Shown one piece after another: positions 1 to 7,546 of a DNA stretch of 38,898 nucleotides; position 1 is the first letter of the stretch; the number at the start of each line of letters is the position of its first letter. The notes beneath the pieces were generated by a model. That model did not search any database. It saw nothing but the letters and a program-made list of their open reading frames with translations, and was not told the origin of the DNA. Source of the stretch: Draconibacterium orientale (GTDB taxonomy: Bacteria > Bacteroidota > Bacteroidia > Bacteroidales > DYQJ01); the NCBI GenBank assembly GCA_020719345.1, contig DYQJ01000001.1, forward strand, positions 5,621-44,518. The letters run 5' to 3'. The position numbers and the translations under genes are program-made.

Positions 1-463
1 GGGCGAAGGATTAGTTCCTATTCCCTAAACCCTACTCCCTCGCACCTAACAGGGCGAAGGATTAGTTCCTATTCCCTAAACCCTACTCCCTCGCACCTAA
101 CAGGGCGAAGGATTAGTTCCTATTCCCTAAACCCTACTCCCTCGCACCTAACAGGGCGAAGTATTAGTTCCTATTCCCTAAACCCTACTCCCTCGCACCT
201 AACAGGGGTGAAGGATTAGTTCCTATTCCCTAAACCCTACTCCCTCGCACCTAACAGGGGCGAAGGATTAGTTCCTATTCCCTAAACCCTACTCCCTCGC
301 ACCTAACAGGGGCGAAGGATTAGTTCCTATTCCCTAAACCCTACTCCCTCGCACCTAACAGGGCGAAGGATTAGTTCCTATTCCCTAAACCCTACTCCCT
401 CGCCACTAACAAGGGCGAAGGATTAGTTCCTATTCCCTAAACCCTACTCCCTCGCCACTAACA
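1..463. repeat. 51/52-bp tandem repeat (minisatellite), nine units
   Basis: Nine head-to-tail copies start at 1, 52, 103, 154, 205, 257, 309, 361 and 413. Units are 51 bp, except that those starting at 205, 257 and 309 carry one extra G at the start and so are 52 bp. The core is a GGCGAAGGATTAG block followed by a CCCTAAACCCTACTCCCTCG block. Variants are few: GTATTAG in unit 4, GGGGTG in unit 5, and CGCCACTAAC in place of CGCACCTAAC in units 8 and 9. The array begins at the window edge, so it may be longer. It stops one base before the stop codon of the next gene. No gene, spacer or terminator is visible in this stretch. Confidence 0.95.
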
Positions 464-464
464 G

Positions 465-3400
465 CTAAATTTTTATTCCCATGACTAAAATGTCATCTAT
501 TTGAAACATAGTACCTTTCCAGCTAATATTTTCTGCATCTAAGATGTCTTTCTGTTGGGAAAACGGCAAATTATTTATTTTGATTAATAATTCTTTGAAA
601 CGCTTAGTCTTATATTTTTCTTTATAGCTCTCGTTGAATTGGTCTACATAACCGTCTGAAAATAAATATATTCTGTCGTTTTTGTCCATTTCAATAAAAG
701 ACGATTCAAAATCTTTCTCCTTATAATATATTCCGATTGGGTTTTTCGTTGCTTTTAGTTCTATTAGGTCATTATAATTTTCGTTTTTAAAAATATATGC
801 CGAGTTGTTTGCACCTGCAAAATCTAATATCTTATTATTTTGGTCATAAATACACAATGCAATATCCATCCCGTCTTTTGTATCTACGTCATAATCTGTC
901 TGTTGAAGTGATATTTTAATTTGATTTCGTAGTTCATTAAGTACTTGACAAGATTTTTTAACACTTTCTTGTCGTATAATTTCATTTAAAAGTGCTATTC
1001 CAAGCATACTAACAAAGGCGCCTGGAACTCCATGTCCGGTACAGTCGGCTACAGCAAATACTAAGTAATGTTTTATTTTTTTCATCCAATAGAAGTCGCC
1101 GCTGACTATGTCTTTTGGTTTGAATAAAACAAAATAGTCACTGAAATTTTGTTCAAATAATTGATTAATAGGTAATACCGCATTTTGAATACGGCTGGCA
1201 TAATTGATACTGTCTTTTATCTCCTGATGCGCCTTTTCTATTTTCTCTTTTTGTTTATTTATTTCATAAGTTCTTTCGGTTACTTTTTGCTCCAGAATAT
1301 TTCGTTGATTTATAAGTTTACGTTCTCTTAGCTTAATAAAAAAATATATCAAAAAAACTACAATAAAGATATAAGAAATTATAGCTATTCGGCTCATCCA
1401 CCAGGGCGGTAAAATTTTGATATTAATTTCAATTCCTATATTATTCCATGTGCCATCATTATTAGCTGCTATTACCGAAAAAACATATTCTCCGGCTGCC
1501 AAATTGCTAAAAGGCACGAAGTTACGAGTACCTATATGTATCCATTCTTCATCTTTTCCGTTTTTGGACATCTTGTAAGCATATTGATTTTTATTGTAAT
1601 TAGTATATTCTAAAGCAGAAAATTGAATAGTAAATGCAGATATATCATCGTCTAAAACAATATCTTGAACACTATCTACATTGATATAAAATAAATTAGC
1701 TTTTGTTACCACTTCAAATTTTGTAAACACTATATTGGGGACAAATAAATTATTGCTAAGAGAGTCGGGATAAAAAGAATTAAATCCGTTCATTCCGCCA
1801 AAAAATATTTCCCCATCCGGACTGATATATTTCGCGCCGAGATTAAATTCCACACTTTGTAACCCTTCTTCTATGCTGTAATTAGTGAAGCTGTTATTAT
1901 CGTGATTAAATTTTGACAATCCTGAACCGGTTGCTAACCAGAGACTTTTATTTTTGTCTTCTAATATTTCGTACACCACATTACCCGCTAATCCGGATTC
2001 TACTGAGAAAAAAGTGAACGAGTTATCTTTTTTATTATACTTATTTAATCCCGAATTAGTGCCTATCCATATATTTCCTTCAAAATCTTCGCACAACGAG
2101 ATGACAAAATTATCACACAAAGAATTTGTATTTTCCTGGTCTTTTAGAAAATGCGTTATTTTATTTTTTTGCAAATCAAACATATCAAGTCCGTTAGCCG
2201 TTGCTATCCACAAAAATCCCTGACTGTCTATCATTATTTCATAAATATAATTCCAACAAATAAACGATTCTTTATATATCTCTGTTTTATAATCTATTAA
2301 GTTTATTTTTATAAGACCATTTTGCGTGCCGAACCACAAGTTTTTGTTTTTATCTTCTATGATAGAATTAACTCTATTATTTTCAAAATTAGGAATATTT
2401 TTAGAATTAAAAAAGAGATGAGCATATTGAAATTTCTGCTTGTCGGTATCATAAATCATGACCCCGTTGCGTGTGCCTATCCACACGTGTCCGTAGGAGT
2501 CCTCTTTGATTGCGTGAATATAATTATCACAAATATAATTATTTAACGAGTCGGCGGAAAAATGTTTTACATAATTAGCACTTCTGTTATAGATATTTAA
2601 TCCTTTTCCCCAATTGCCTACCCAGATATTATTTTCTTTGTCTTTGTATAACGAGGCGATAATATTGTCTAAAAGATTGACAGAATTTGCCTCTTGTGAT
2701 TGTCGGTATAATCTAAATTTTTGTGGTTTCAAATCGGTTTTAGAAATTCCCTTCAAAGTAGCTACCCACAAATTATTGGAATTATCTATTGTTATATCAA
2801 ATATATTATCATTAATCAGCGCAGATTTTTGTTGATTATATAATTGAAAACGAATATTAATATTTTCATTATCAAGTAAATAACAAGAAGCAATACCTTT
2901 ATCTGTTCCTATCCATAATCTATTGTTTCTGTCGCACAAAATGGAGTTTATAGAATTAGATGGTAACGAGAAATTGTCATCTGGATTGTTATAATATTTT
3001 ATAATTTTTTTTGTCTTTTTATTATAAAAGTTCAAACCATTTGCTGTTCCAAACCATAAATTTTTATTATTGTCTTCACAAATAGATTTAACTATTTGAT
3101 TACTGATAGCAAAATCATCTGGTAAGTTAAGCGTATTTTCTGCGGTTATGTTATTAAAAATTTGTTTAGAAATATCAAAATAAGCAAGTCCTTTTGTGGA
3201 GGCAATCCATATTAGTCCTTCGCTGTCTTTAAATATAGGTATTTTTTCATTCTTATCGGTGTTATCAATTTCTTGCGAATTTACATAATGTTTATATGTG
3301 CTATCCCTTAAATTATAGATAGTTAAGACGGGTGGCGTGTTGATATATAGTTGATAATTATCTACATAAATTCCGTAAACGCATTTTACAATGTTATCAA

Positions 3401-3806
3401 AGCTTATTAAAGAGTATTTTAATTTTTTAAATACTCCGCTTTTTTTATCAAAACAATTGACGCCTTTTTTTGTTGCTATCCAGATTTTTCCATCTTTGGA
3501 TTCGGTAATATCAAATATCCAATTGTCGGATATAGAGTTCGTATCTATATGCGAGTAGCGATATTTGGTAAAAACTTGTCCATCAAATTTATTTAAGCCG
3601 TTTTGTGTTCCGAACCACATATATCCTTGCGAGTCATGAAACACACAATTGACCACACTTTGCGAGAGACCATGTTGAATGTCATAACTTGTAAAAAAAA
3701 GTTGCTGCGAAAAAAGAAGTAATTTATTTGTTATCAGCAACAAAATTAAAATAAATATTTTTTTCAAATTTTTCAATGGTTTATAAAATAGATTAATCAT
3801 TTTCAT
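465..3806 (-). CDS. Two-component-propeller (Reg_prop) / Y_Y_Y sensor with C-terminal SpoIIE-type PP2C phosphatase
   Basis: This 1113-residue sensor has an N-terminal hydrophobic segment (about 13-32, signal peptide or anchor). It is followed by about twelve blades with the W-(F/I)-(G/A)-T-x-x-G-(L/V) motif and one degenerate blade, enough for two beta-propellers. A Y_Y_Y domain (about 735-800), a membrane helix (about 804-824), a coiled coil and a SpoIIE/PP2C domain (about 890-1113) complete it. The phosphatase keeps its metal-binding acidic motifs: SGDFYW near 902, ADCTGHG, FSDG and the terminal QIDD. In Bacteroidota this periplasmic module usually drives a histidine kinase; here the output is a Ser/Thr phosphatase, probably acting on a cytoplasmic anti-sigma-antagonist-like partner (inference). 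The first codon is ATG, with a second ATG two codons on. The tandem repeat lies immediately after its stop codon. Confidence 0.93.
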   Translation of the reverse strand: MKMINLFYKPLKNLKKIFILILLLITNKLLLFSQQLFFTSYDIQHGLSQSVVNCVFHDSQGYMWFGTQNGLNKFDGQVFTKYRYSHIDTNSISDNWIFDITESKDGKIWIATKKGVNCFDKKSGVFKKLKYSLISFDNIVKCVYGIYVDNYQLYINTPPVLTIYNLRDSTYKHYVNSQEIDNTDKNEKIPIFKDSEGLIWIASTKGLAYFDISKQIFNNITAENTLNLPDDFAISNQIVKSICEDNNKNLWFGTANGLNFYNKKTKKIIKYYNNPDDNFSLPSNSINSILCDRNNRLWIGTDKGIASCYLLDNENINIRFQLYNQQKSALINDNIFDITIDNSNNLWVATLKGISKTDLKPQKFRLYRQSQEANSVNLLDNIIASLYKDKENNIWVGNWGKGLNIYNRSANYVKHFSADSLNNYICDNYIHAIKEDSYGHVWIGTRNGVMIYDTDKQKFQYAHLFFNSKNIPNFENNRVNSIIEDKNKNLWFGTQNGLIKINLIDYKTEIYKESFICWNYIYEIMIDSQGFLWIATANGLDMFDLQKNKITHFLKDQENTNSLCDNFVISLCEDFEGNIWIGTNSGLNKYNKKDNSFTFFSVESGLAGNVVYEILEDKNKSLWLATGSGLSKFNHDNNSFTNYSIEEGLQSVEFNLGAKYISPDGEIFFGGMNGFNSFYPDSLSNNLFVPNIVFTKFEVVTKANLFYINVDSVQDIVLDDDISAFTIQFSALEYTNYNKNQYAYKMSKNGKDEEWIHIGTRNFVPFSNLAAGEYVFSVIAANNDGTWNNIGIEINIKILPPWWMSRIAIISYIFIVVFLIYFFIKLRERKLINQRNILEQKVTERTYEINKQKEKIEKAHQEIKDSINYASRIQNAVLPINQLFEQNFSDYFVLFKPKDIVSGDFYWMKKIKHYLVFAVADCTGHGVPGAFVSMLGIALLNEIIRQESVKKSCQVLNELRNQIKISLQQTDYDVDTKDGMDIALCIYDQNNKILDFAGANNSAYIFKNENYNDLIELKATKNPIGIYYKEKDFESSFIEMDKNDRIYLFSDGYVDQFNESYKEKYKTKRFKELLIKINNLPFSQQKDILDAENISWKGTMFQIDDILVMGIKI

Positions 3807-3846
3807 AGGGGTTTATCATAATTTTTTTAGAGAATACAAATTAATG

Positions 3847-3895
3847 AAAAAAACGCTTATCTTCTTATTTTGAGTAAGATTATAAGCGTTTTTTT
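3847..3895 (-). terminator. Rho-independent terminator, bidirectional
   Basis: A 14-bp perfect inverted repeat: 3847-3860 (A-run then CGCTTAT) pairs with 3882-3895 (ATAAGCG then T-run), around a 21-base loop. The A-run on the + strand gives a U-run on the leftward transcript, so it can end the DUF4258/DUF2283 transcript before the sensor gene that starts at 3806. Confidence 0.75.
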
Positions 3896-3901
3896 GGCAT
3901 G

Positions 3902-4034
3902 TTTCATTTATTAGTTTACACTTCTTTGCGAAACTTTGCGTTTTTACCTTTGCGAGACTCTGCGTGAAACATTTGATTATCAGTTTCTCGCAGAGTTTCG
4001 CAAAGTTTCTCGCAGAGTTTCGCAAAGAAAAAAG
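3902..4034. repeat. Long intergenic palindromic repeat, copy 1
   Basis: An inverted repeat with 23-base arms: 3948-3970 against 3983-4005, two mismatches, around a 12-base loop ATTTGATTATCA (3971-3982). The right arm is duplicated in tandem (4005-4027). An outer left arm (TTCTTTGCGAAAC from about 3922) faces the duplicate, so the whole can fold as one long two-tier hairpin. A shorter relative in the same orientation lies at 5393-5480. Small open frames here are by-products of the repeat. Confidence 0.85.
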
Positions 4035-4103
4035 TGTCAACTACTTTTAAGCATTTATAAAAGATGCCGTTTTTTTATATTTAAAATTCACAACTTTTAT
4101 TAC

Positions 4104-4313
4104 CTATCGCAATACCGCTTGCATATCTTGCAAAATCGGCGACACTTCTGCTCCATATTTTTTTATAAAATACGCAATTTCTATACCAACTAAATTATTT
4201 TCGCTGTCATATTCAAACACAACATTTTTTTCTTTTTCTTCACTTTCAAACACCTTAGCGTCAGAAAATTCGATGTATAAAACATCTGCTTCTTTATCAT
4301 AAGTTATTTTCAT
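4104..4313 (-). CDS. DUF2283 family small protein
   Basis: A 69-residue protein with the DUF2283 pattern: it starts MKITYDKEADVLYIEF, has an acidic middle, then a V-F-E-Y-D ... L-V-G-I-E-I core. The family is a small all-beta fold of unknown biochemical role, often beside DUF4258 proteins and proposed as the antidote-like partner of such pairs. The ATG at 4313-4311 overlaps the TGA of the upstream DUF4258 gene in an ATGA junction, indicating translational coupling. A TTG two codons earlier is a less likely start. The terminator at 3847-3895 lies downstream. Confidence 0.85.
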   Translation of the reverse strand: MKITYDKEADVLYIEFSDAKVFESEEKEKNVVFEYDSENNLVGIEIAYFIKKYGAEVSPILQDMQAVLR

Positions 4314-4564
4314 TTGCAATCGTTTTTAGTCATTTTTCTATCAAAATACGCAGTAATTACAAGTCTCTTTAAAGGATTAAATACCACTTTGAAGCATCTA
4401 CTTCCAAAATTCACTATTTTTTTGAAAAAATGCTGTTCTTCTTCCTCTAATTCAACAAATTTATCAGGATTACTTATGGTCTCGTCTACATGCTCTCTCA
4501 CTACCTTGCCCTTTTCTATTTTTTCTTGCAAGTGTTTAGATAATTCGTATTCATTTTTTCCCAT
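4310..4564 (-). CDS. DUF4258 family small protein
   Basis: About 84 residues matching the DUF4258 layout: N-terminal Y-x-L-S-K-H helix, a V-x-x-V-x-E-x-I-x-N-P-D segment, and a C-terminal strand region with V-V-F-N-P and L-V-I-T-A-Y-F. The fold resembles BrnT/RelE-like small RNases, and DUF4258-DUF2283 pairs are suspected toxin-antitoxin-like modules; toxicity here is inference. I prefer the ATG at 4564-4562 over a TTG two codons upstream. A promoter -7 box lies at 4628-4635. The gene ends in TGA overlapping the next ATG. Confidence 0.8.
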   Translation of the reverse strand: MGKNEYELSKHLQEKIEKGKVVREHVDETISNPDKFVELEEEEQHFFKKIVNFGSRCFKVVFNPLKRLVITAYFDRKMTKNDCK

Positions 4565-4627
4565 TATCAATTATAATTTATAAATTAAGCACATCACATT
4601 AACACTATTGTAATAACAATTTGTCGG

Positions 4628-4635
4628 CAAAGTTA
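4628..4635 (-). promoter_or_regulatory. Bacteroidota-type -7 box for the DUF4258/DUF2283 pair
   Basis: The + strand reads CAAAGTTA, which is TAACTTTG on the - strand and matches TAnnTTTG exactly. It is followed by GC, as is common. It lies about 64 bases before the ATG at 4564. No clear -33 TTG is visible at the expected distance. Confidence 0.5.
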
Positions 4636-4725
4636 AAATAAAAAATTAATAAAAAAAATATTTTACTTTTTTTTTGCACTAAAAAGTAATTTTTTTAACT
4701 AATAACACAACCATTTTTCGTCTTG

Positions 4726-5385
4726 TTAAGCATTTTTATTTTCAATTATAGTTATTTCCTCTTCTGTTATATTGTAAAGTTGGTAAACCAATTTATCTAT
4801 TTCGTTGTCGGTAAAATCTATTCGGCGTTTTAGCTGTTCTTTTTCGGTTTGACGGTTTGGCAGATTCACAAAATAAATTGTCTGTAGAGACTGCGGCAAT
4901 TATTTCCCATAATAATTCATAATAAGCAACCCAACCATATTGTCCTTGTTTCCGTGCTAATTCGATATACCATAATGCAAAATCTTTTTGCTTAATCAAT
5001 TCGTGTTCTGTTAATGACGACAATTTTGTGTGTGTTTCTGCAGCATTTATTTTAAGATCTTCAAATTTATCCCATGACGATTTATTTACACGTTTGTCTT
5101 GCCGCATAGCCGCGTGTTGATTGATATTAATAACGGCTTCGTTGTAGCTTTTTTTAGGTTGCTTCGTAGTTTTTTGTTTGCTGCTTCGAGTTCTTCGTTT
5201 TCGGTCTTCAAGTAATTATACGGATAATACGATTTATATTCTATGTATGCGTCATTATTCTTAACCATCCAACCGGTGGTTTCTCGGAGTTCTTCAGTGG
5301 TAGCGTCTTTACGTTCACTTAGAAATATTTCGTGAACAATAAGGACTTCGCTTTTTTCGATTGTATTAAGCATCTTTACCTTCAT
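4726..5385 (-). pseudogene. Frameshifted remnant resembling the C-terminal tail of an adenine DNA methylase / type IIG enzyme
   Basis: Three leftward reading frames join into one protein of about 219 residues if two single-base shifts are allowed. Frame one (from ATG 5385) runs to the seven-T run at 5149-5155; one more A in the mRNA sense would continue it as N-L-K-K-S-Y-N-E-A-V. Frame two runs to about 4885-4892; loss of one T moves it into frame three, which reads Y-F-V-N-L-P-N-R-Q-T-E-K-E-Q and ends EIDKLVYQLYNITEEEI before a TAA at 4726-4728. That last motif is typical of the tail of N6-adenine methylases and type IIG enzymes (family knowledge). No catalytic motif is present, so this is a remnant, or a gene hit by homopolymer errors. 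The first 60 residues match nothing I recognise. Confidence 0.65.
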
Positions 5386-5392
5386 TGGCTAA

Positions 5393-5480
5393 TTTCATTT
5401 ATTCGGTTACTCTTCTTTGCGAAACGAAGATTGAAATATTTGATTATCAATTTCTCGCAGAATTTCGCAAAGAAAAAAGA
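5393..5480. repeat. Intergenic palindromic repeat, copy 2
   Basis: Related to 3902-4034 in the same orientation. The shared parts are the TTTCATTTATT flank, the arm TTCTTTGCGAAA (5413-5424) facing TTTCGCAAAGAA (5463-5474), the same 12-base loop word ATTTGATTATCA (5438-5449), and TTTCTCGCAGA after it. It lacks the inner left arm and the duplicated right arm of copy 1. Together the copies bracket the DUF4258/DUF2283 pair and the frameshifted remnant. Confidence 0.8.
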
Positions 5481-5500
5481 GAGTTTAATTGAAGAACCAC

Positions 5501-7492
5501 TTATAATCGTCTTTCCTGTCTTACATTATCAATAGTATCAACAAAATTAATATTGTCTAAAGATAAATCATAAAATAATTTAGCTACAATTTCTTTGTGT
5601 CGGTTGTCTATAAACTGCTCATTTATAGTTGTTTGTAACAGTTCTCGCGTAAGCGGAAAATTAGATTTGTTATATTCTCTTTTTTTAATTTCAAAATCGG
5701 AGTTGCTTGCCGCCGCATTAAAAGGTTGAGAAAGTAAGGTCATATTTCCAAGACGATAGGTATAAAAATCTCTACATTTCTGACTAAATTGCGTAATCCA
5801 ATTACTCTGCTCTGCCGGATAACGTGGAATAATATGCTCTAAGGTGACTTTATTCAAATCAATATTATATTTTCCCATGTCTTTGGCGTTTTCTGTTAGC
5901 CGAAAATACTTAATTATCAATAAAGTAGCAATTTCATTATTTTGAAGTTCTCCATTTATAAGATGACGAAGTTCTTTTTTCTCTTCGTCTGCGATTTTAA
6001 GAAATGATATTGCCGAGTTAATATCCATCTTATTTAGCGCACCGATAGCGGCATTAATATTTTTTGCGGAAAATTTGGAGCCCGGCTTCAATAAAATATA
6101 TACAAAATATTGTTCAAAATATTGAATAAGAATTCTAAAATTTATAAGATGCTCAAAATAAAAGTGTTCTGCGTATAATTTATTCATTGCATTGCTTAGA
6201 TATTTTTTTTCTTCATCTCTGTCAATCGGCGGTCTTTGTAAATATCTGATTTTCAGGTCTTCTATTTTATTATCTATTTCTTTGAACATAATAAACTCAT
6301 CTGTACTAATTTTAGATTTATTAATATATCTAAAAAGTGCGAGCAAGAAGTTATAAGTGTGTTTTTCGTTTCTACACAATAACAAAAAATTTATTCGTTG
6401 TTCTTGATAAGGAATGCGATTGTTAAGAATCATTTGAAAATTGTACAAATCCGAACTGACATCTTCATAAAATAGTTCTATGGCTTTTTTGCCGACGATA
6501 TCCGAGTATTTATCATTAAAAATAGTTTCTATTTCGGTAAACGCCGAGTATTTTTGTTGCTTAGCATTGATAGTTTCTACCCATCTGCTGATAAATTCAT
6601 CGGAAATTCCGCTAAGCTCTAAGTAGTTCCATTTAGCAACCGGGTCATCATTTTTTATTTCGTCAAATTTTCGTATGACAAAATTACGAAACAAATCTTT
6701 ATTAGATAATGGCAGTCCGCGGTTATTCAAAATCTCAAAAATAACATAAGCATCATGCAAATTAAAAGTTTTGATTCTGATGATAGAGACTCTCTCCGTT
6801 AAAAAGCCGATAAATCTGTCCAATTTATTAGCCAATTCTACGGTGAAACCTTTTCCCGAGTCATAAAAATAAGTTTCAAACTGTTGAACAAAATATTTCC
6901 TATTCTTGTAATAGCGTTGCGAGATAATATTATCTTCTTCATATTTACTGCTATTTATTTTATCATTGCATTCCAAAACATCTTGTAGTACGGCATCAAA
7001 ATTAACGTTTACGGTATTGCTTTCTATTTTAACTTTTTTCTCTTTAGGTATAACTCCTCCGAAACGTTGGATATTGAATATTTTATTGTCCACATGATTG
7101 ATTATAGGAATAATATATGTATGGTCAAAATTTGTTTTGTCACTATTATTAGCAAACCTCATGGTATCAGAAGTTTTTTTGAGGAAGCATTTTATTGAGG
7201 CAAAAAGAATGACGATAGAAATAAGTCGTTGTTGTCCGTCTATAACTTCAAATTCGCGGTTTTTGACTTCTCGCATCACCATTGAACCAAAAAAATAAGG
7301 GTTCTCGTTCTCCGAATTATTAATAAAAAATTCGTATAAGTCGTCCCACATCATATTTATTTGGTTGTTGCGTTCGCTTTTGCCTTCGCAGTCCCATTCA
7401 TATCGGCGTTGATATCCAGGAATAATAAATTTTACGTTATCACCGAACAAATCAGTGATAACAATATGTTCTGGCGTAAATAAGTTATTCAT
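5501..7492 (-). CDS. DUF262/DUF1524 protein, GmrSD-type (type IV) restriction endonuclease-like
   Basis: 663 residues, with the fused architecture of GmrSD-type defence proteins. The N-terminal DUF262 (ParB/sulfiredoxin-like NTPase fold) has P-G-Y-Q-R-R-Y-E-W at 25-33 and DGQQR at 85-89. A long helical middle follows. The C-terminal DUF1524 HNH-type nuclease domain has L-E-H-I-I-P (His near 553), then R-L-G-N-M-T-L-L (Asn near 583) and downstream Asn and Lys residues. Related proteins use nucleotide hydrolysis to control cleavage of modified phage DNA; the modification recognised here cannot be told from sequence. The ATG at 7492 sits just below a well-formed promoter. It appears intact and monocistronic, beside other restriction-related remnants. 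Confidence 0.9.
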   Translation of the reverse strand: MNNLFTPEHIVITDLFGDNVKFIIPGYQRRYEWDCEGKSERNNQINMMWDDLYEFFINNSENENPYFFGSMVMREVKNREFEVIDGQQRLISIVILFASIKCFLKKTSDTMRFANNSDKTNFDHTYIIPIINHVDNKIFNIQRFGGVIPKEKKVKIESNTVNVNFDAVLQDVLECNDKINSSKYEEDNIISQRYYKNRKYFVQQFETYFYDSGKGFTVELANKLDRFIGFLTERVSIIRIKTFNLHDAYVIFEILNNRGLPLSNKDLFRNFVIRKFDEIKNDDPVAKWNYLELSGISDEFISRWVETINAKQQKYSAFTEIETIFNDKYSDIVGKKAIELFYEDVSSDLYNFQMILNNRIPYQEQRINFLLLCRNEKHTYNFLLALFRYINKSKISTDEFIMFKEIDNKIEDLKIRYLQRPPIDRDEEKKYLSNAMNKLYAEHFYFEHLINFRILIQYFEQYFVYILLKPGSKFSAKNINAAIGALNKMDINSAISFLKIADEEKKELRHLINGELQNNEIATLLIIKYFRLTENAKDMGKYNIDLNKVTLEHIIPRYPAEQSNWITQFSQKCRDFYTYRLGNMTLLSQPFNAAASNSDFEIKKREYNKSNFPLTRELLQTTINEQFIDNRHKEIVAKLFYDLSLDNINFVDTIDNVRQERRL

Positions 7493-7513
7493 TGTCTTTT
7501 ATATAATTTTGAA

Positions 7514-7546
7514 CAAATATATAACATTTATAAGATATCCCCAAAA
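7514..7546 (-). promoter_or_regulatory. Promoter of the DUF262/DUF1524 gene
   Basis: On the - strand, TTTTG (7546-7542) is followed after 20 bases by TATATTTG (7521-7514), matching the Bacteroidota consensus at both boxes. The start codon at 7492 follows 21 bases after the -7 box, giving a short leader. Confidence 0.65.

Noticed and set aside
1-463. The tandem array as a CRISPR
   Set aside because: Units are contiguous, with no unique spacers between them, and no cas genes are present.
1-463. The tandem array as a coding repeat (51 bp = 17 codons, one + frame is open within a unit)
   Set aside because: Three units are 52 bp and shift the frame, there is no start codon context, and no homology is recognised.
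3816-4040. 74-residue leftward open frame
   Set aside because: It consists of the palindromic repeat and the terminator; the composition is a by-product of the repeats.
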